Position numbers and translations under genes: made by a program | The notes under the pieces: model-generated | Databases searched by the model: none | The model's input: only the letters and a program-made list of their open reading frames with translations | Told to the model about the DNA's origin: nothing | In this document: one piece after another, positions 7,862-15,963 of the stretch | Layout of the letters: each line of letters begins with the position of its first letter | Numbering within the stretch: position 1 is the first letter of the stretch | Assembly (NCBI RefSeq): GCF_002027545.1 | Contig: NZ_MXAN01000033.1 | Location: 37,266-69,213, forward strand | Source of the DNA: Moraxella lacunata | GTDB lineage: Bacteria; Pseudomonadota; Gammaproteobacteria; Pseudomonadales; Moraxellaceae | Length of the DNA stretch: 31,948 nucleotides | Reading direction: 5' to 3'

Positions 7862-8354
7862 GTATTCATTGATATTTGAACCATTAAATAAAAATCACGA
7901 CAGGTCTTTATTTGACTGTGGTAATGATATATTAAATCGTTTTATTAAACAACTTGCCAGTCAAATTATAAAAAGACAAGAAGCTGTTATTTATGTTAGT
8001 CATAAAAATGGTCGTGTCATTGGATTTTATACCTTATCAGCCGATAAAATCCAAAAATCAGACAGTCCTGATGAATTGAAAAATCAATCACCGCATACTG
8101 CCGTACCTTGTATATTAATTGGACGTTTGGCGGTTGATAAAAATTATCAAGGTATGGGAATTGGTATTGATTTGTTGGCACACGCCCTACGGCGAGTAAA
8201 AAGAACGGCTGAGTTGATTGGTGTGGCTTTTGTGATTGTTGATGCCAAAGATGAACAGGCAAAATCATTTTATCAAAGTTATAGATTTTTTGAATTGCAA
8301 AATGCACCATTAAGAATGGCTTTTCCTGTTTCCAAAATTGAACGTGAAGAATGA
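7842..8354 (+). CDS. GNAT-family acetyltransferase toxin (TacT/AtaT-like)
   Basis: The product is 170 residues from ATG 7842, overlapping the antitoxin gene by 20 nt; a TTG at 7830 is in frame but less likely. It matches the TacT class: an opening FEPLNKNHDRSLFDCGND block (family FxCG...LD), IGFYTLSADKI, then ILIGRLAVDKNYQGMGIG with the acetyl-CoA-binding QGMGIG loop, and KSFYQSYRFF near the end. TacT-type toxins acetylate the amino group of aminoacyl-tRNAs and block translation. A catalytic Tyr (family FYxxxGF) fits Y at FYQSYRF. The last four nucleotides overlap the tsaE start (ATGA), so toxin and tsaE are translated in tandem. Confidence 0.9.
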   Translation: MNLINRKYSLIFEPLNKNHDRSLFDCGNDILNRFIKQLASQIIKRQEAVIYVSHKNGRVIGFYTLSADKIQKSDSPDELKNQSPHTAVPCILIGRLAVDKNYQGMGIGIDLLAHALRRVKRTAELIGVAFVIVDAKDEQAKSFYQSYRFFELQNAPLRMAFPVSKIEREE

Positions 8355-8794
8355 AAACTTTAATCTTAAAAGACGAAACCGACACCGAGCGCCTTGCCAA
8401 CGCCCTTGCCAAAATCAACCCCACAGGCAGTCTGTGGCTATCGGGCGATTTGGGGGCGGGCAAAACGACTTTTACCCGTTATCTTTTGCGGGCATTGGGG
8501 CATACAGGGGCGGTAAAGAGCCCAACTTATACCCTAGTTGAGCCGTATAACATCAACGGCAAGCCTGTGTACCATGCCGACCTATATCGGTTAAATGACC
8601 CAGAAGAGTTGGATTTTATTGGATTTTTTGAATATTTTGATGAACCAAATTCACTGGTTATCATTGAATGGGCAAGCCGTGCCGAGAGTATTTTGCCAAA
8701 GCCTGACATAACGATAAACATTACAAGACAAGCTGATGAGAGCAGGGCGGTAGAGATTGTTGGGACTGAGCTTGACATCTTTTATAATGGCTAA
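8351..8794 (+). CDS. tsaE: tRNA threonylcarbamoyladenosine biosynthesis ATPase
   Basis: TsaE works with TsaB and TsaD to make t6A at position 37 of ANN-decoding tRNAs. The 147-residue length is standard. A Walker A motif GDLGAGKTT lies at residues 32-40, followed by SPTYTLVEPY, HADLYRL and the EWAS motif near residue 106. The ATG overlaps the stop of the GNAT toxin gene, so ribosomes probably pass straight from toxin to TsaE. No transcription terminator is seen after the gene. Confidence 0.95.
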   Translation: MKTLILKDETDTERLANALAKINPTGSLWLSGDLGAGKTTFTRYLLRALGHTGAVKSPTYTLVEPYNINGKPVYHADLYRLNDPEELDFIGFFEYFDEPNSLVIIEWASRAESILPKPDITINITRQADESRAVEIVGTELDIFYNG

Positions 8795-8799
8795 TACAA

Positions 8800-9561
8800 A
8801 TGTTTGACAAAATAAAAAATATCAGCCTTGTTTTGATGTTGTCAATTTGTATGGCTTTTGGTAGTTTGGTGCTATTTGTATTGCTTGAAATTTTTTGGCA
8901 CAATTACCAATAAATCTCTTTCCAAACTAAAAATAAACCCTTACCTTATAAGTATTGGGGTTGAAGTTTTTAAAAATCCATAAAAATCAGGGTTTGGAAA
9001 GAAGTCTAATATAGCAATCTTACCAAATGGCAGGATGTAAAGACAGACAATCAAACCATTTATACACTTAAAGTAGATAACTCTTTTGGCAAAAAAGCAA
9101 GCAACATCAATATTTTAAAAATCAGTGTTACAGAAGACAAAGATAACGAACAAGTTATTTTTATAAAAAATCAGAAGGTTAAGATATCTGAAACAAACAT
9201 AGATTATAAGACGGGTGGTATTATCTATTATCAAATAGATAATATAAACCTTAAAGCCACAATAGATAGCTATCCAAAACAATATTATCATCTGTCAAGT
9301 GCAAGGGCTGTGGATAATGATAAAAATATATTCTTTGATACACCACATCATTACAACGCTAAAAAAGATAAATCAATTTATTTTTTAACATTGTCTATTT
9401 GCGGTATTCTCACATTTATTATCAGCACAGCTTTAATTTATAGCAAAAAATCAAGTCAAGACTATCTACATAGAATTATTGATAAAATTATGATAATTTT
9501 CAATTTTGCCATTCTATCATTATTGATGTTTCATATAATTCGGATAATCTCTTGGAATTAA
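8800..9561 (+). pseudogene. Membrane protein gene split by a 97-bp insertion element
   Basis: The first part, from ATG 8800, codes for 37 residues with one membrane segment (SLVLMLSICMAFGSLVLFVL), then hits TAA at 8911-8913 at the edge of an inserted element. The same frame reopens after a TAA at 9007-9009 and runs 183 codons to 9561. That part has a polar domain of about 105 residues and two membrane segments (near YFLTLSICGILTFIIS and IMIIFNFAILSLLMF). Removing 8911-9009 (99 nt, a multiple of three) joins the halves in one frame and gives about 220 residues. No family is recognised. The plan of membrane anchor, polar domain, membrane segments recalls the partner proteins in the FrpC-like block, but no clear sequence similarity is visible. 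Confidence 0.65.
8913..9009. mobile_element. 97-bp MITE-like element
   Basis: The ends carry the inverted motif CTTTCCAAAC (left, 8918) and GTTTGGAAAG (right, ending about 9001), and TA flanks the insertion at 8911-8912 and 9010-9011. The right 65 bp match the last 65 bases of the window (reverse complement) with a few changes, so this looks like a short internal-deletion form of a longer element. It contains no coding capacity. It introduces stop codons into the host gene. The family was not identified. Confidence 0.65.
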
Positions 9562-9568
9562 ATAACAG

Positions 9569-10708
9569 ATGAATTTACATTATAAATCCCTACCTGATAA
9601 CACCGTCCTATCCCTTATCGCCCCGACCGCCAGCGGTAAGACCGATTTGGCGTGCCGTCTGTATGAGACAGGGCGGTTTGAGCTGATTTCGGTGGACAGT
9701 GCGTTGATTTATCAGGATATGAACATCGGCACGGCAAAACCGACCGATGATGAACTTGCCCGTTTTCCGCATTATTTGGTGAATATCATTAAGCCTACCG
9801 AAACTTATAATGTGGCGACTTTTGTGGCGGACGTGGAGCGACTCATTGGCGACATTCATGCACGGGGCAAGATTCCGCTACTTGTGGGCGGTACGATGAT
9901 GTATTATATGGCACTCTTGGACGGTTTGTCTGCTGTGCCTGACACCGGCCCTGCCATTCGTGGGCAGGTCATGGCATGGCTGTCTGATAAAGGCATTGGC
10001 GAGCTGTACGCCTATCTGCAAACGCACGACCCCAAGATTTGTCAGCGTCTAAAAATATCCGACACCCAGCGTATCACACGGGCGGTGGAAGTGCATATGC
10101 AGACAGGCACGCCCATGAGCGTATGGCAAGCCACGCCCAAAGTCGCCCCTTGTCAAAACCCACATCAAAACTGGCTGACCCTATCGGTAGAGCCTGAGCG
10201 TGCGTGGCTACACGAGCGTATCGCCAAACGCCTTGACATCATGTGGGAGCAAGGGTTGGTGGATGAAGTCATTTCTCTTTTGCAAAAATACCCCGACCTA
10301 ACGCCTGATATGCCGTCCATGCGGTGCGTGGGCTATCGGCAGGTATTGGAATTTTTGGCGATAACCGACCATGAGATTATGCAAATTTCCCCTGTTTGGC
10401 AAGCGTTTGCTCTAAATTTACAAAAAAACAACAAAATGACCGCCGAAAATGGCAAGAATTTTGTAACAAAAGGGCAAAATATGCATGATATGGCTTGCCA
10501 AGACATGAAAAATAAGGCATTATATGCAACAAGGCAACTGGCAAAACGTCAATCAACATGGCAAAGACAACTGACCAGTTTACCCCAATTTATAAACGCC
10601 AACGAAATGAATAAAACAAAGGCCAGCATAACAAGTGACCCCCAGTCACAGCAACGGATTTTTTCATTTGCAAGCATGAAAGACGCACAAAATGAGCTTT
10701 TGGCGTGA
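9569..10708 (+). CDS. miaA: tRNA dimethylallyltransferase with internal insertion
   Basis: MiaA adds a dimethylallyl group to A37 of tRNAs that read UNN codons. The P-loop APTASGKT is at residues 18-25, with DSALIYQDMNIGTAKP, GGTMMYY and the C-terminal ATRQLAKRQSTW following in order. The product has 379 residues against about 316 in E. coli. Most of the excess is an insertion of about 40 residues between VGYRQ and ATRQLAKRQ (residues about 270-315), rich in Asn, Gln, Lys and Met; the rest is a longer C-terminal tail. The insertion is also more AT-rich than the rest of the gene. The gene starts 7 nt after the split membrane-protein gene, with only a weak ribosome site. hfq follows, as in many gamma-proteobacteria. 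Confidence 0.95.
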   Translation: MNLHYKSLPDNTVLSLIAPTASGKTDLACRLYETGRFELISVDSALIYQDMNIGTAKPTDDELARFPHYLVNIIKPTETYNVATFVADVERLIGDIHARGKIPLLVGGTMMYYMALLDGLSAVPDTGPAIRGQVMAWLSDKGIGELYAYLQTHDPKICQRLKISDTQRITRAVEVHMQTGTPMSVWQATPKVAPCQNPHQNWLTLSVEPERAWLHERIAKRLDIMWEQGLVDEVISLLQKYPDLTPDMPSMRCVGYRQVLEFLAITDHEIMQISPVWQAFALNLQKNNKMTAENGKNFVTKGQNMHDMACQDMKNKALYATRQLAKRQSTWQRQLTSLPQFINANEMNKTKASITSDPQSQQRIFSFASMKDAQNELLA

Positions 10709-10726
10709 TTTTTAACGTATTTTTCC

Positions 10727-10749
10727 AAGCACCGTTGGTTGCTTTTTTC
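10727..10749 (+). terminator. Weak hairpin between miaA and hfq
   Basis: AAGCACC can pair with GGTTGCTT (one bulged T) around a 3-nt loop, followed by a T run. It could reduce read-through from miaA into hfq and leave hfq partly on its own promoter. Confidence 0.45.
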
Positions 10750-10773
10750 TTGTGTTAATTTTGGAGAACAACA

Positions 10774-11379
10774 ATGTCAAAAGGGCAAAGCCTACAAGAC
10801 CCCTTCCTAAACGCTCTGCGTAAAGACCGCATTCCTGTGTCTATTTTTTTGGTGAATGGTATCAAGCTACAAGGTCAGATTGAGTCATTTGACCAGTATG
10901 TCGTATTGCTTAAAAATACCGTCAGCCAAATGGTCTATAAGCATGCCATTTCTACCGTTGTCCCCACTCGCAACCCACCCACAGATGGTGCAACCCCTAG
11001 CACAGGTACGGGCTATCCGTCATCGGTGGGCGTGATGAGTGGCAGTAACTATCAAGGCACGGGCTATCCTAATGCAGGCTTTGACCGTCAAGGCTTTGGC
11101 GGTGGGGCGGGCACGACCCGTCCTGTGGGTGGCTTTACTCGCACTCCGCCAAACCAAGGTTTCGGTGGCAATCAAGGCTTTGAACGTGGTGGCTATCCAC
11201 AAGGGGGCATGGGCTTTAATCAAGGCTTTGAGCGTTCGGGTTTTGAAGAGCGTGGTTTTGATGGTAAAGGCTTTGAGAAAAATGAACGTGGTTTTGATGG
11301 CAAGGGATTTGATAACAAAGCCTTTGACAATGGCACCTTTGACCGCCAAGGGTTTGACAAAACCAATGACGATGAATGA
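10774..11379 (+). CDS. hfq: RNA chaperone Hfq with long Gly/Phe-rich tail
   Basis: Hfq binds small RNAs and mRNAs and controls their pairing and stability. The Sm core occupies residues 1-68: [12 protein letters not shown], the Sm1 stretch through [13 protein letters not shown], and Sm2 with YKHAIST. The rest, about 130 residues, is a low-complexity tail with repeated GF units ([28 protein letters not shown]), then an acidic end (TNDDE). E. coli Hfq has 102 residues; long glycine-rich tails are known in Acinetobacter and relatives. The end of the tail is built on GFDxKGF/FDxxxF units, which alternate charged and aromatic residues. A GGAG ribosome site stands 8 nt before the ATG. Confidence 0.97.
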   Translation: MSKGQSLQDPFLNALRKDRIPVSIFLVNGIKLQGQIESFDQYVVLLKNTVSQMVYKHAISTVVPTRNPPTDGATPSTGTGYPSSVGVMSGSNYQGTGYPNAGFDRQGFGGGAGTTRPVGGFTRTPPNQGFGGNQGFERGGYPQGGMGFNQGFERSGFEERGFDGKGFEKNERGFDGKGFDNKAFDNGTFDRQGFDKTNDDE

Positions 11380-11405
11380 TGTCGCTCGTGGTGATTAACC
11401 ATGCC

Positions 11406-11434
11406 AAAAAGCTCACATGATGTGGGCTTTTTTT
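11406..11434 (+). terminator. hfq terminator
   Basis: AAAAAGCTCACA pairs with TGTGGGCTTTTT (one T-G pair) around a 3-nt loop and continues into more T residues. It lies 27 nt after the hfq stop and before the kdsD promoter. Confidence 0.85.
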
Positions 11435-11503
11435 ATCGTGAAAGTTTTTATGATAAAAGTTATCGCAGTTTGATAAAAATTTGCCATAAAACATCGTCAA
11501 ATA

Positions 11504-11512
11504 TGGTATCAT
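11504..11512 (+). promoter_or_regulatory. Candidate extended -10 promoter of kdsD
   Basis: TGGTATCAT matches the TGnTATAAT extended -10 pattern at 5 of 6 hexamer positions and lies 32 nt before the kdsD start, directly after the hfq terminator. It would drive the kdsD-kdsC-lptC-lptA-lptB operon. Confidence 0.45.
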
Positions 11513-11544
11513 ACCTATTTTATTTTATAGACTATCTGCCACTC

Positions 11545-12534
11545 ATGAATGACCAAACCCCGAACACAGCCGACCTTGATACTGACTTTATCAGTGTGGG
11601 CTTGACCGCCATTAATACCGAACAAGAAGCATTGGCACTACTTAAAAATGAGCTTGATGAGCGTTTTGTGCAGGCGTGTCAGGCGATTTTGGCGTGTCGG
11701 GGGCGTGTCGTGGTGACAGGCATGGGCAAAAGCGGGCATATCGGGCGTAAGATAGCGGCGACGCTGGCAAGCACAGGCACGCCTGCGTTTTTTATGCACC
11801 CAGGGGAGGCCGGACATGGCGATTTGGGCATGTTGGTACAGGGCGATGTACTGATTGCCATTTCTAACTCAGGGCAGTCCGATGAGATTAAAATGCTCAT
11901 CCCTGTTGTCAAACAGTTGGGCATTCCCTTAATCAGTATCAGCCGTGACCGTCGTGGGTTTTTACCCAAATCTGCCAATATCGCTTTGACCCTTGGTAAC
12001 TTTGAAGAAGCCTGTCCGCTCGGATTGGCACCGACATCAAGCACGACTGCCACACTGGCATTAGGCGATGCATTGGCGGTGGCACTGTTGCATGCTCGGG
12101 GTTTTACCAGTAATGATTTTGCCTTGTCACACCCAGCAGGGGCATTGGGGCGTAAACTATTGACCCGTGTCAAGGATGTTATGCACACCGAGAACCTGCC
12201 CGTGGTGCGAGCCGATACCAGTCTTGATAAAGCCTTGCTTGTGATGACGGGGGGGCGACTGGGCTTGGCGGTGGTGGTTGATGAACAGGATGATGTGGTG
12301 GGTATTTTTACCGATGGCGATTTACGGCGTAAACTGGCGGATAATGTGTCGCTATCCGCCCCCATGAGTACACTCATGACCAAGCACCCTAAGCACACCA
12401 CGGGCGAAATGCGAGCGTCCGATGCTTTAACGCTTATGAATGAGTGTGCCATCAGCCAATTATTGGTATTGAATAAGGGTAGGCTTGCGGGCGTGATTAG
12501 CATTCATGATTTGCTAAAAGCAGGCGTAAGCTAA
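11545..12534 (+). CDS. kdsD: D-arabinose 5-phosphate isomerase
   Basis: KdsD converts ribulose 5-phosphate to arabinose 5-phosphate, the first step to Kdo of LPS/LOS. From ATG 11545 the protein has 329 residues, against 328 in E. coli; a longer frame from 11401 overlaps the hfq terminator and is not credible. The SIS domain (residues about 35-180) carries VVVTGMGKSGHIGRKIA, the HPGEAGHGDLG loop and ISNSGQSDE. Two CBS repeats follow (about 205-325), with VMHTENLPVV and FTDGDLRR. The ribosome site is weak. The gene heads a run of five genes on the same strand with short gaps or overlaps. Confidence 0.96.
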   Translation: MNDQTPNTADLDTDFISVGLTAINTEQEALALLKNELDERFVQACQAILACRGRVVVTGMGKSGHIGRKIAATLASTGTPAFFMHPGEAGHGDLGMLVQGDVLIAISNSGQSDEIKMLIPVVKQLGIPLISISRDRRGFLPKSANIALTLGNFEEACPLGLAPTSSTTATLALGDALAVALLHARGFTSNDFALSHPAGALGRKLLTRVKDVMHTENLPVVRADTSLDKALLVMTGGRLGLAVVVDEQDDVVGIFTDGDLRRKLADNVSLSAPMSTLMTKHPKHTTGEMRASDALTLMNECAISQLLVLNKGRLAGVISIHDLLKAGVS

Positions 12535-12560
12535 ATTTGTAAAACAACAAAAGGAAAAGC

Positions 12561-13082
12561 ATGAGCGACTTAACCAAACGATTGCAAGCGGTCAAACTTT
12601 TTGTCATGGACGTGGATGGGATTTTGTCAGACGGGCAAATCATCTATGATGCCAATGGTGTAGAAACCAAAGCCTTTTATGTTCAAGATGGTGTGGGGTT
12701 AAAAGCACTCAAAAAGCAAGGGATTATCCTTGCCATCATTACAGGCAGAAACTCGCCCATGGTGGCACGTCGTGCTGATGAGCTGGGCATTGACCATGTG
12801 GTGCAGGGGCGAGATGATAAATTTACTGCTTTATCTGCCCTTGCCGATGAGCTTGGACTGTCTGTGGGCGAATGCATGTACATGGGCGATGATTTGCCCG
12901 ACCTAAAAGCCGTGCGTGAAGCAGGCGTGGGCGTGTCTGTGCCAAATGGCTGTGCCGAGACACAAGCGGCGGCAGACATTGTCACTACTAAGATGGGCGG
13001 TCATGGTGCGGTGCGTGAAGTGTGCGAGCAGTTATTAAAGGCAAAAGGGGTTTATGATGCCTTTATCGCCCAATACATCTAA
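12561..13082 (+). CDS. kdsC: 3-deoxy-D-manno-octulosonate 8-phosphate phosphatase
   Basis: KdsC removes phosphate from Kdo-8-P to give free Kdo. It is a HAD-superfamily protein without a cap domain: the nucleophile motif DVDGILSDG has D17 and D19, ITGRNSPMV is motif II, KFTALSAL gives the conserved Lys, and MGDDLPDLKAV is motif IV. The length of 173 residues is typical. An AAAGGAAA ribosome site precedes the ATG, 26 nt after kdsD. Confidence 0.96.
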   Translation: MSDLTKRLQAVKLFVMDVDGILSDGQIIYDANGVETKAFYVQDGVGLKALKKQGIILAIITGRNSPMVARRADELGIDHVVQGRDDKFTALSALADELGLSVGECMYMGDDLPDLKAVREAGVGVSVPNGCAETQAAADIVTTKMGGHGAVREVCEQLLKAKGVYDAFIAQYI

Positions 13083-13129
13083 GCATCTAAGTTGGTAATA
13101 ATCAAGCTGAAAAATAGAGATAATCACTC

Positions 13130-13705
13130 ATGAATCTAAAAATTCTCAGCGTGCTTGGTGTGATGGCACTCATGGTCGGGGCGTGGTTTTTTTACAAAGA
13201 AGACGTCAAAATTGAACCTGCCGTGCCGTCTGCCCCTGCCGTCTCTTATGAAGTCACCGAGATTAAGGCGGTGCAGACCAGTCCTGAGACGGGCGAGATT
13301 GAATACACGCTAACGGCGGACAGTTTGGCAAAAAACAGTGCAGGCGTGGATGAGATGAAAAACGCCAAAATAGACTGGACACCGCCAAACAGCGAAACTT
13401 ATCATTTAGAAGCCAGTCTTGCCAGTTTGGAGCAGACCACGGGTGATTTGTTATTAAAAGAAGGCTTTGTGTTGGTGCGACAAGGCGATGACACCAAGCC
13501 CGACATGACCATCAAAGGCAGCCTACTAACAGGCAATACCAAACAACGTCAAGTGGCAAGCAGTGAGCCTATCAGCGTTACCCAAGGGGCGGACAGCTTT
13601 ATGGCACAGGGTTTTACAGGGGATTTGCAGACGGGCGAGTATGAATTTCACCGCATTCAAATGGAGTTTGCCCCGCCCAAGCGTGAAGACAAGCCTTTAT
13701 TTTAA
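13130..13705 (+). CDS. lptC: LPS export protein LptC
   Basis: LptC is a bitopic inner-membrane protein that passes LPS from LptB2FG to LptA. The product (191 residues, as in E. coli) has one N-terminal membrane segment (about residues 4-22, ILSVLGVMALMVGAWFF), a Pro/Ala linker and a periplasmic beta-jellyroll region. Identity rests on this layout and on its place between kdsC and lptA, because LptC sequences diverge fast. The spacing to kdsC is 47 nt, without a terminator. Confidence 0.9.
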   Translation: MNLKILSVLGVMALMVGAWFFYKEDVKIEPAVPSAPAVSYEVTEIKAVQTSPETGEIEYTLTADSLAKNSAGVDEMKNAKIDWTPPNSETYHLEASLASLEQTTGDLLLKEGFVLVRQGDDTKPDMTIKGSLLTGNTKQRQVASSEPISVTQGADSFMAQGFTGDLQTGEYEFHRIQMEFAPPKREDKPLF

Positions 13706-13726
13706 TTCATCTATTATGGATATCTT

Positions 13727-14257
13727 ATGAGAACATCACACTTAATATCAGCCCAAATCCTACTTTTTGTGGCAGGGATGGGCATGGCGTTATCTGCCCA
13801 TGCTCTGCCGTCAGATGCCAGTCAGCCTATTCGTCTGCTTGCTGACAAAGCGACATACAGCGAGCGTACAGGTGTAACCAATTATTTGGGTAATGTCATC
13901 ATTGAACAAGGCACGCTCAAAATCACCGCCGACAACATTACGCTAAACTTAGATGATAAGCGTAGCATTAAAACTGCTGTGGCAACAGGTCGCCCTGCAA
14001 CCATGCAACAAGTCGTCACCCAAGAAAAGGGTCTTGCTAAGGGACAGGCAAATAAGATTGATTATAATGCCGTGACAGGCATCATTACGCTCACGGGCAA
14101 TGCCAAGCTAACCCAAGCAGGGGCGAGCTTTTCGGGCAATACCATTCGTTATAGCCTAAAACTGGGCGATGTGGAAGCCAATGCTGGTGGTGGTCGCCGT
14201 GTGGAGTTGGTGTTTCCGCCGAGCGAGTCCAACAGTCAAACAGGTGTTCGCCCATGA
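13727..14257 (+). CDS. lptA: Periplasmic LPS transport protein LptA
   Basis: LptA forms the periplasmic bridge for LPS between LptC and LptD. A cleavable signal peptide ends near SAHA-LPSDA (about residue 26). The remainder has the OstA/LptA beta-jellyroll pattern: [23 protein letters not shown] as a typical opening, [13 protein letters not shown], and [19 protein letters not shown]. It has 176 residues against 185 in E. coli. Its end overlaps the lptB start by 4 nt, which points to translational coupling. Confidence 0.95.
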   Translation: MRTSHLISAQILLFVAGMGMALSAHALPSDASQPIRLLADKATYSERTGVTNYLGNVIIEQGTLKITADNITLNLDDKRSIKTAVATGRPATMQQVVTQEKGLAKGQANKIDYNAVTGIITLTGNAKLTQAGASFSGNTIRYSLKLGDVEANAGGGRRVELVFPPSESNSQTGVRP

Positions 14258-14979
14258 CCACGCTTGCCATGCACCATTTGGGCAAACGCTATGGACAGCG
14301 TTGGGTGGTCAAAGATGTCTCCTTTGAGATAGATGAAGGACAAGTGGTGGGTATTTTAGGGCCTAACGGAGCAGGCAAGACCACAAGTTTTTATATGGTC
14401 ATTGGGTTTGTGCCGATGGATAAAGGACAAATCATGTTGGGTGATATTGATTTGTCCAAAAAAGCCATGCATGAACGTGCCAAAGCAGGTGTTGGTTATC
14501 TGCCCCAAGAAAGCTCTATTTTTCGTAAGCTGACCATTGAGCAGAACATTTTGGCGATATTACAGACCCGTCAGGATTTGGATAAATCCGCCCAACTTGC
14601 CGAGCTTGAAAAGCTCATTGGCGAGTTTCATTTGGAGCATGTACGGTATTCGCTGGGCATGAGTGTGTCAGGGGGCGAACGTCGTCGCTGTGAGATTGCC
14701 AGAGCGTTGGCAGCTAACCCTAAATTTATCCTGCTAGATGAGCCGTTTGCAGGGGTTGACCCTATTTCGGTGGGTGACATTAAGGATGTCATTACTGCTT
14801 TAAAGCAGCGAGGTATTGGCGTACTCATTACCGACCATAATGTGCGTGAAACCTTATCCATCTGTCAGAAAGCTTATATCGTGTCCGAAGGCAATATCAT
14901 CGCCCAAGGTTCGCCCAATGACATCTTACAAAATGAGTTGGTGCAAAAGGTTTATTTGGGCAAAGATTTTATGGTGTAG
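14254..14979 (+). CDS. lptB: LPS export ABC transporter ATP-binding protein
   Basis: LptB is the ATPase of the LptB2FG transporter that extracts LPS from the inner membrane. The 241-residue sequence has Walker [10 protein letters not shown] (36-44), the Q-loop in [13 protein letters not shown], the signature SGGERRR, Walker [14 protein letters not shown] and the switch His in LITDHNVRE. It closes the kdsD-lptB run. In E. coli rpoN follows; here queC does, after a 200-nt gap. Confidence 0.98.
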   Translation: MTTLAMHHLGKRYGQRWVVKDVSFEIDEGQVVGILGPNGAGKTTSFYMVIGFVPMDKGQIMLGDIDLSKKAMHERAKAGVGYLPQESSIFRKLTIEQNILAILQTRQDLDKSAQLAELEKLIGEFHLEHVRYSLGMSVSGGERRRCEIARALAANPKFILLDEPFAGVDPISVGDIKDVITALKQRGIGVLITDHNVRETLSICQKAYIVSEGNIIAQGSPNDILQNELVQKVYLGKDFMV

Positions 14980-15015
14980 ACTAGGATGTCTCTACCACTG
15001 ATGAGTAAAAAGATG

Positions 15016-15050
15016 AGCGAGATGCAAAATACCAATAAAAATCTCGTTTT
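15016..15050 (+). terminator. Possible terminator after lptB
   Basis: AGCGAGAT and ATCTCGTT can pair over 8 bp (one G-T pair) around a 17-nt loop, followed by TTTTC. The loop is large and the T run short, so this is a weak call. Confidence 0.3.
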
Positions 15051-15134
15051 CTACAACCATTGTATTTATAAAACTTTCTAAATGATGTAAAGGTTGAATA
15101 CATTCTAGACTTGTTAAAAATAAAACTGCCACAA

Positions 15135-15165
15135 TTGAAGGATTTTTTGAATTTTGTGTTAAAAT
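15135..15165 (+). promoter_or_regulatory. Candidate queC promoter
   Basis: TTGAAG (15135-15140) lies upstream of TGTTAAAAT (15157-15165), an extended -10 box of the same form as the ilvD one. It is 33 nt before the chosen queC start. Confidence 0.45.
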
Positions 15166-15198
15166 TGACCGTTTGATTATTTGCATGGTTTGTATTTT

Positions 15199-15957
15199 AT
15201 GATGACATTTTGTCCCTATGACCCTAAGAATAATGACCTTAACATTCCCCATTCTGACGATTTTGCAAGTCAAAAGGCGGTCGTTTTGTTCTCAGGAGGG
15301 CTTGACTCCACTACTTGTCTGTATTGGGCAAAGGCTGTTTTTAAAGAGGTTACCGCCATCAGTTTTTGCTACGGACAACGTCATTTAAGCGAACTTGCTT
15401 TTTCATCCGCCATTGCCCAGATGCTTGGTGTGTCGCACCGCATCATTGATATTGACATCGCTCAGCTTGGTGGCTCGGCACTGACTGACAGTAGTATTGA
15501 GGTGCCTGACCATCAAGCAGACAGCGATGCTGTGCCTGTCACGTACGTCCCTGCACGTAATACCATTTTTCTGTCTTATGCCTTGGCTGTGGCAGAAGTA
15601 ACCGAAGCCTGTGCCATCATCATCGGGGTAAGTTCGGTTGATTTTTCAGGCTATCCTGACTGCCGAGATGACTATATTCGTGCCTTTGAGACCATGGCAA
15701 ATCTTGCCACCGTGGCAGGGCGAGCAGGCAGACGCTTATCCATCATCGCCCCTTTGCAATATTTATCCAAAGCCCAAACTCTAAAACTTGGATTGTCGTT
15801 GGGTGTGGACTATGCCCAAACCGTGTCATGCTACCGTGCCGACAGTGATGGGAGAGCCTGTGGCGAGTGTGACAGCTGTGTGTTACGTCATCAAGGCTTT
15901 GTGCAAGCAGGCATATCCGACCCCACTCGTTATCAAGATAAGACAGGGATAAATTAA
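15199..15957 (+). CDS. queC: 7-cyano-7-deazaguanine synthase
   Basis: QueC uses ATP and ammonia to turn 7-carboxy-7-deazaguanine into preQ0, the base that becomes queuosine in tRNA. The PP-loop ATP motif [13 protein letters not shown] is near residue 30, [13 protein letters not shown] is present, and four cysteines in [14 protein letters not shown] bind zinc at the C-terminus. The length from ATG 15199 is 252 residues; an adjacent ATG (15202) or a TTG at 15181 would change it only slightly. E. coli QueC has 231, the excess being the N-terminal 25 residues before the core. It seems to be a single-gene unit. Confidence 0.95.
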   Translation: MMTFCPYDPKNNDLNIPHSDDFASQKAVVLFSGGLDSTTCLYWAKAVFKEVTAISFCYGQRHLSELAFSSAIAQMLGVSHRIIDIDIAQLGGSALTDSSIEVPDHQADSDAVPVTYVPARNTIFLSYALAVAEVTEACAIIIGVSSVDFSGYPDCRDDYIRAFETMANLATVAGRAGRRLSIIAPLQYLSKAQTLKLGLSLGVDYAQTVSCYRADSDGRACGECDSCVLRHQGFVQAGISDPTRYQDKTGIN

Positions 15958-15963
15958 AAAAAC

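Noticed and set aside
11020..11398. Several long frames on both strands across the hfq tail
   Set aside because: They arise from the repeated codons of the Gly/Phe tail; hfq has the ribosome site, conserved core and operon position.
11401..11544. N-terminal extension of the kdsD frame
   Set aside because: It would begin inside the hfq terminator and add 48 residues not found in the family; ATG 11545 gives the standard length.
14980..15198. preQ1 riboswitch upstream of queC
   Set aside because: No compact pseudoknot-type aptamer next to the start was found by eye; an ordinary promoter explains the gap.
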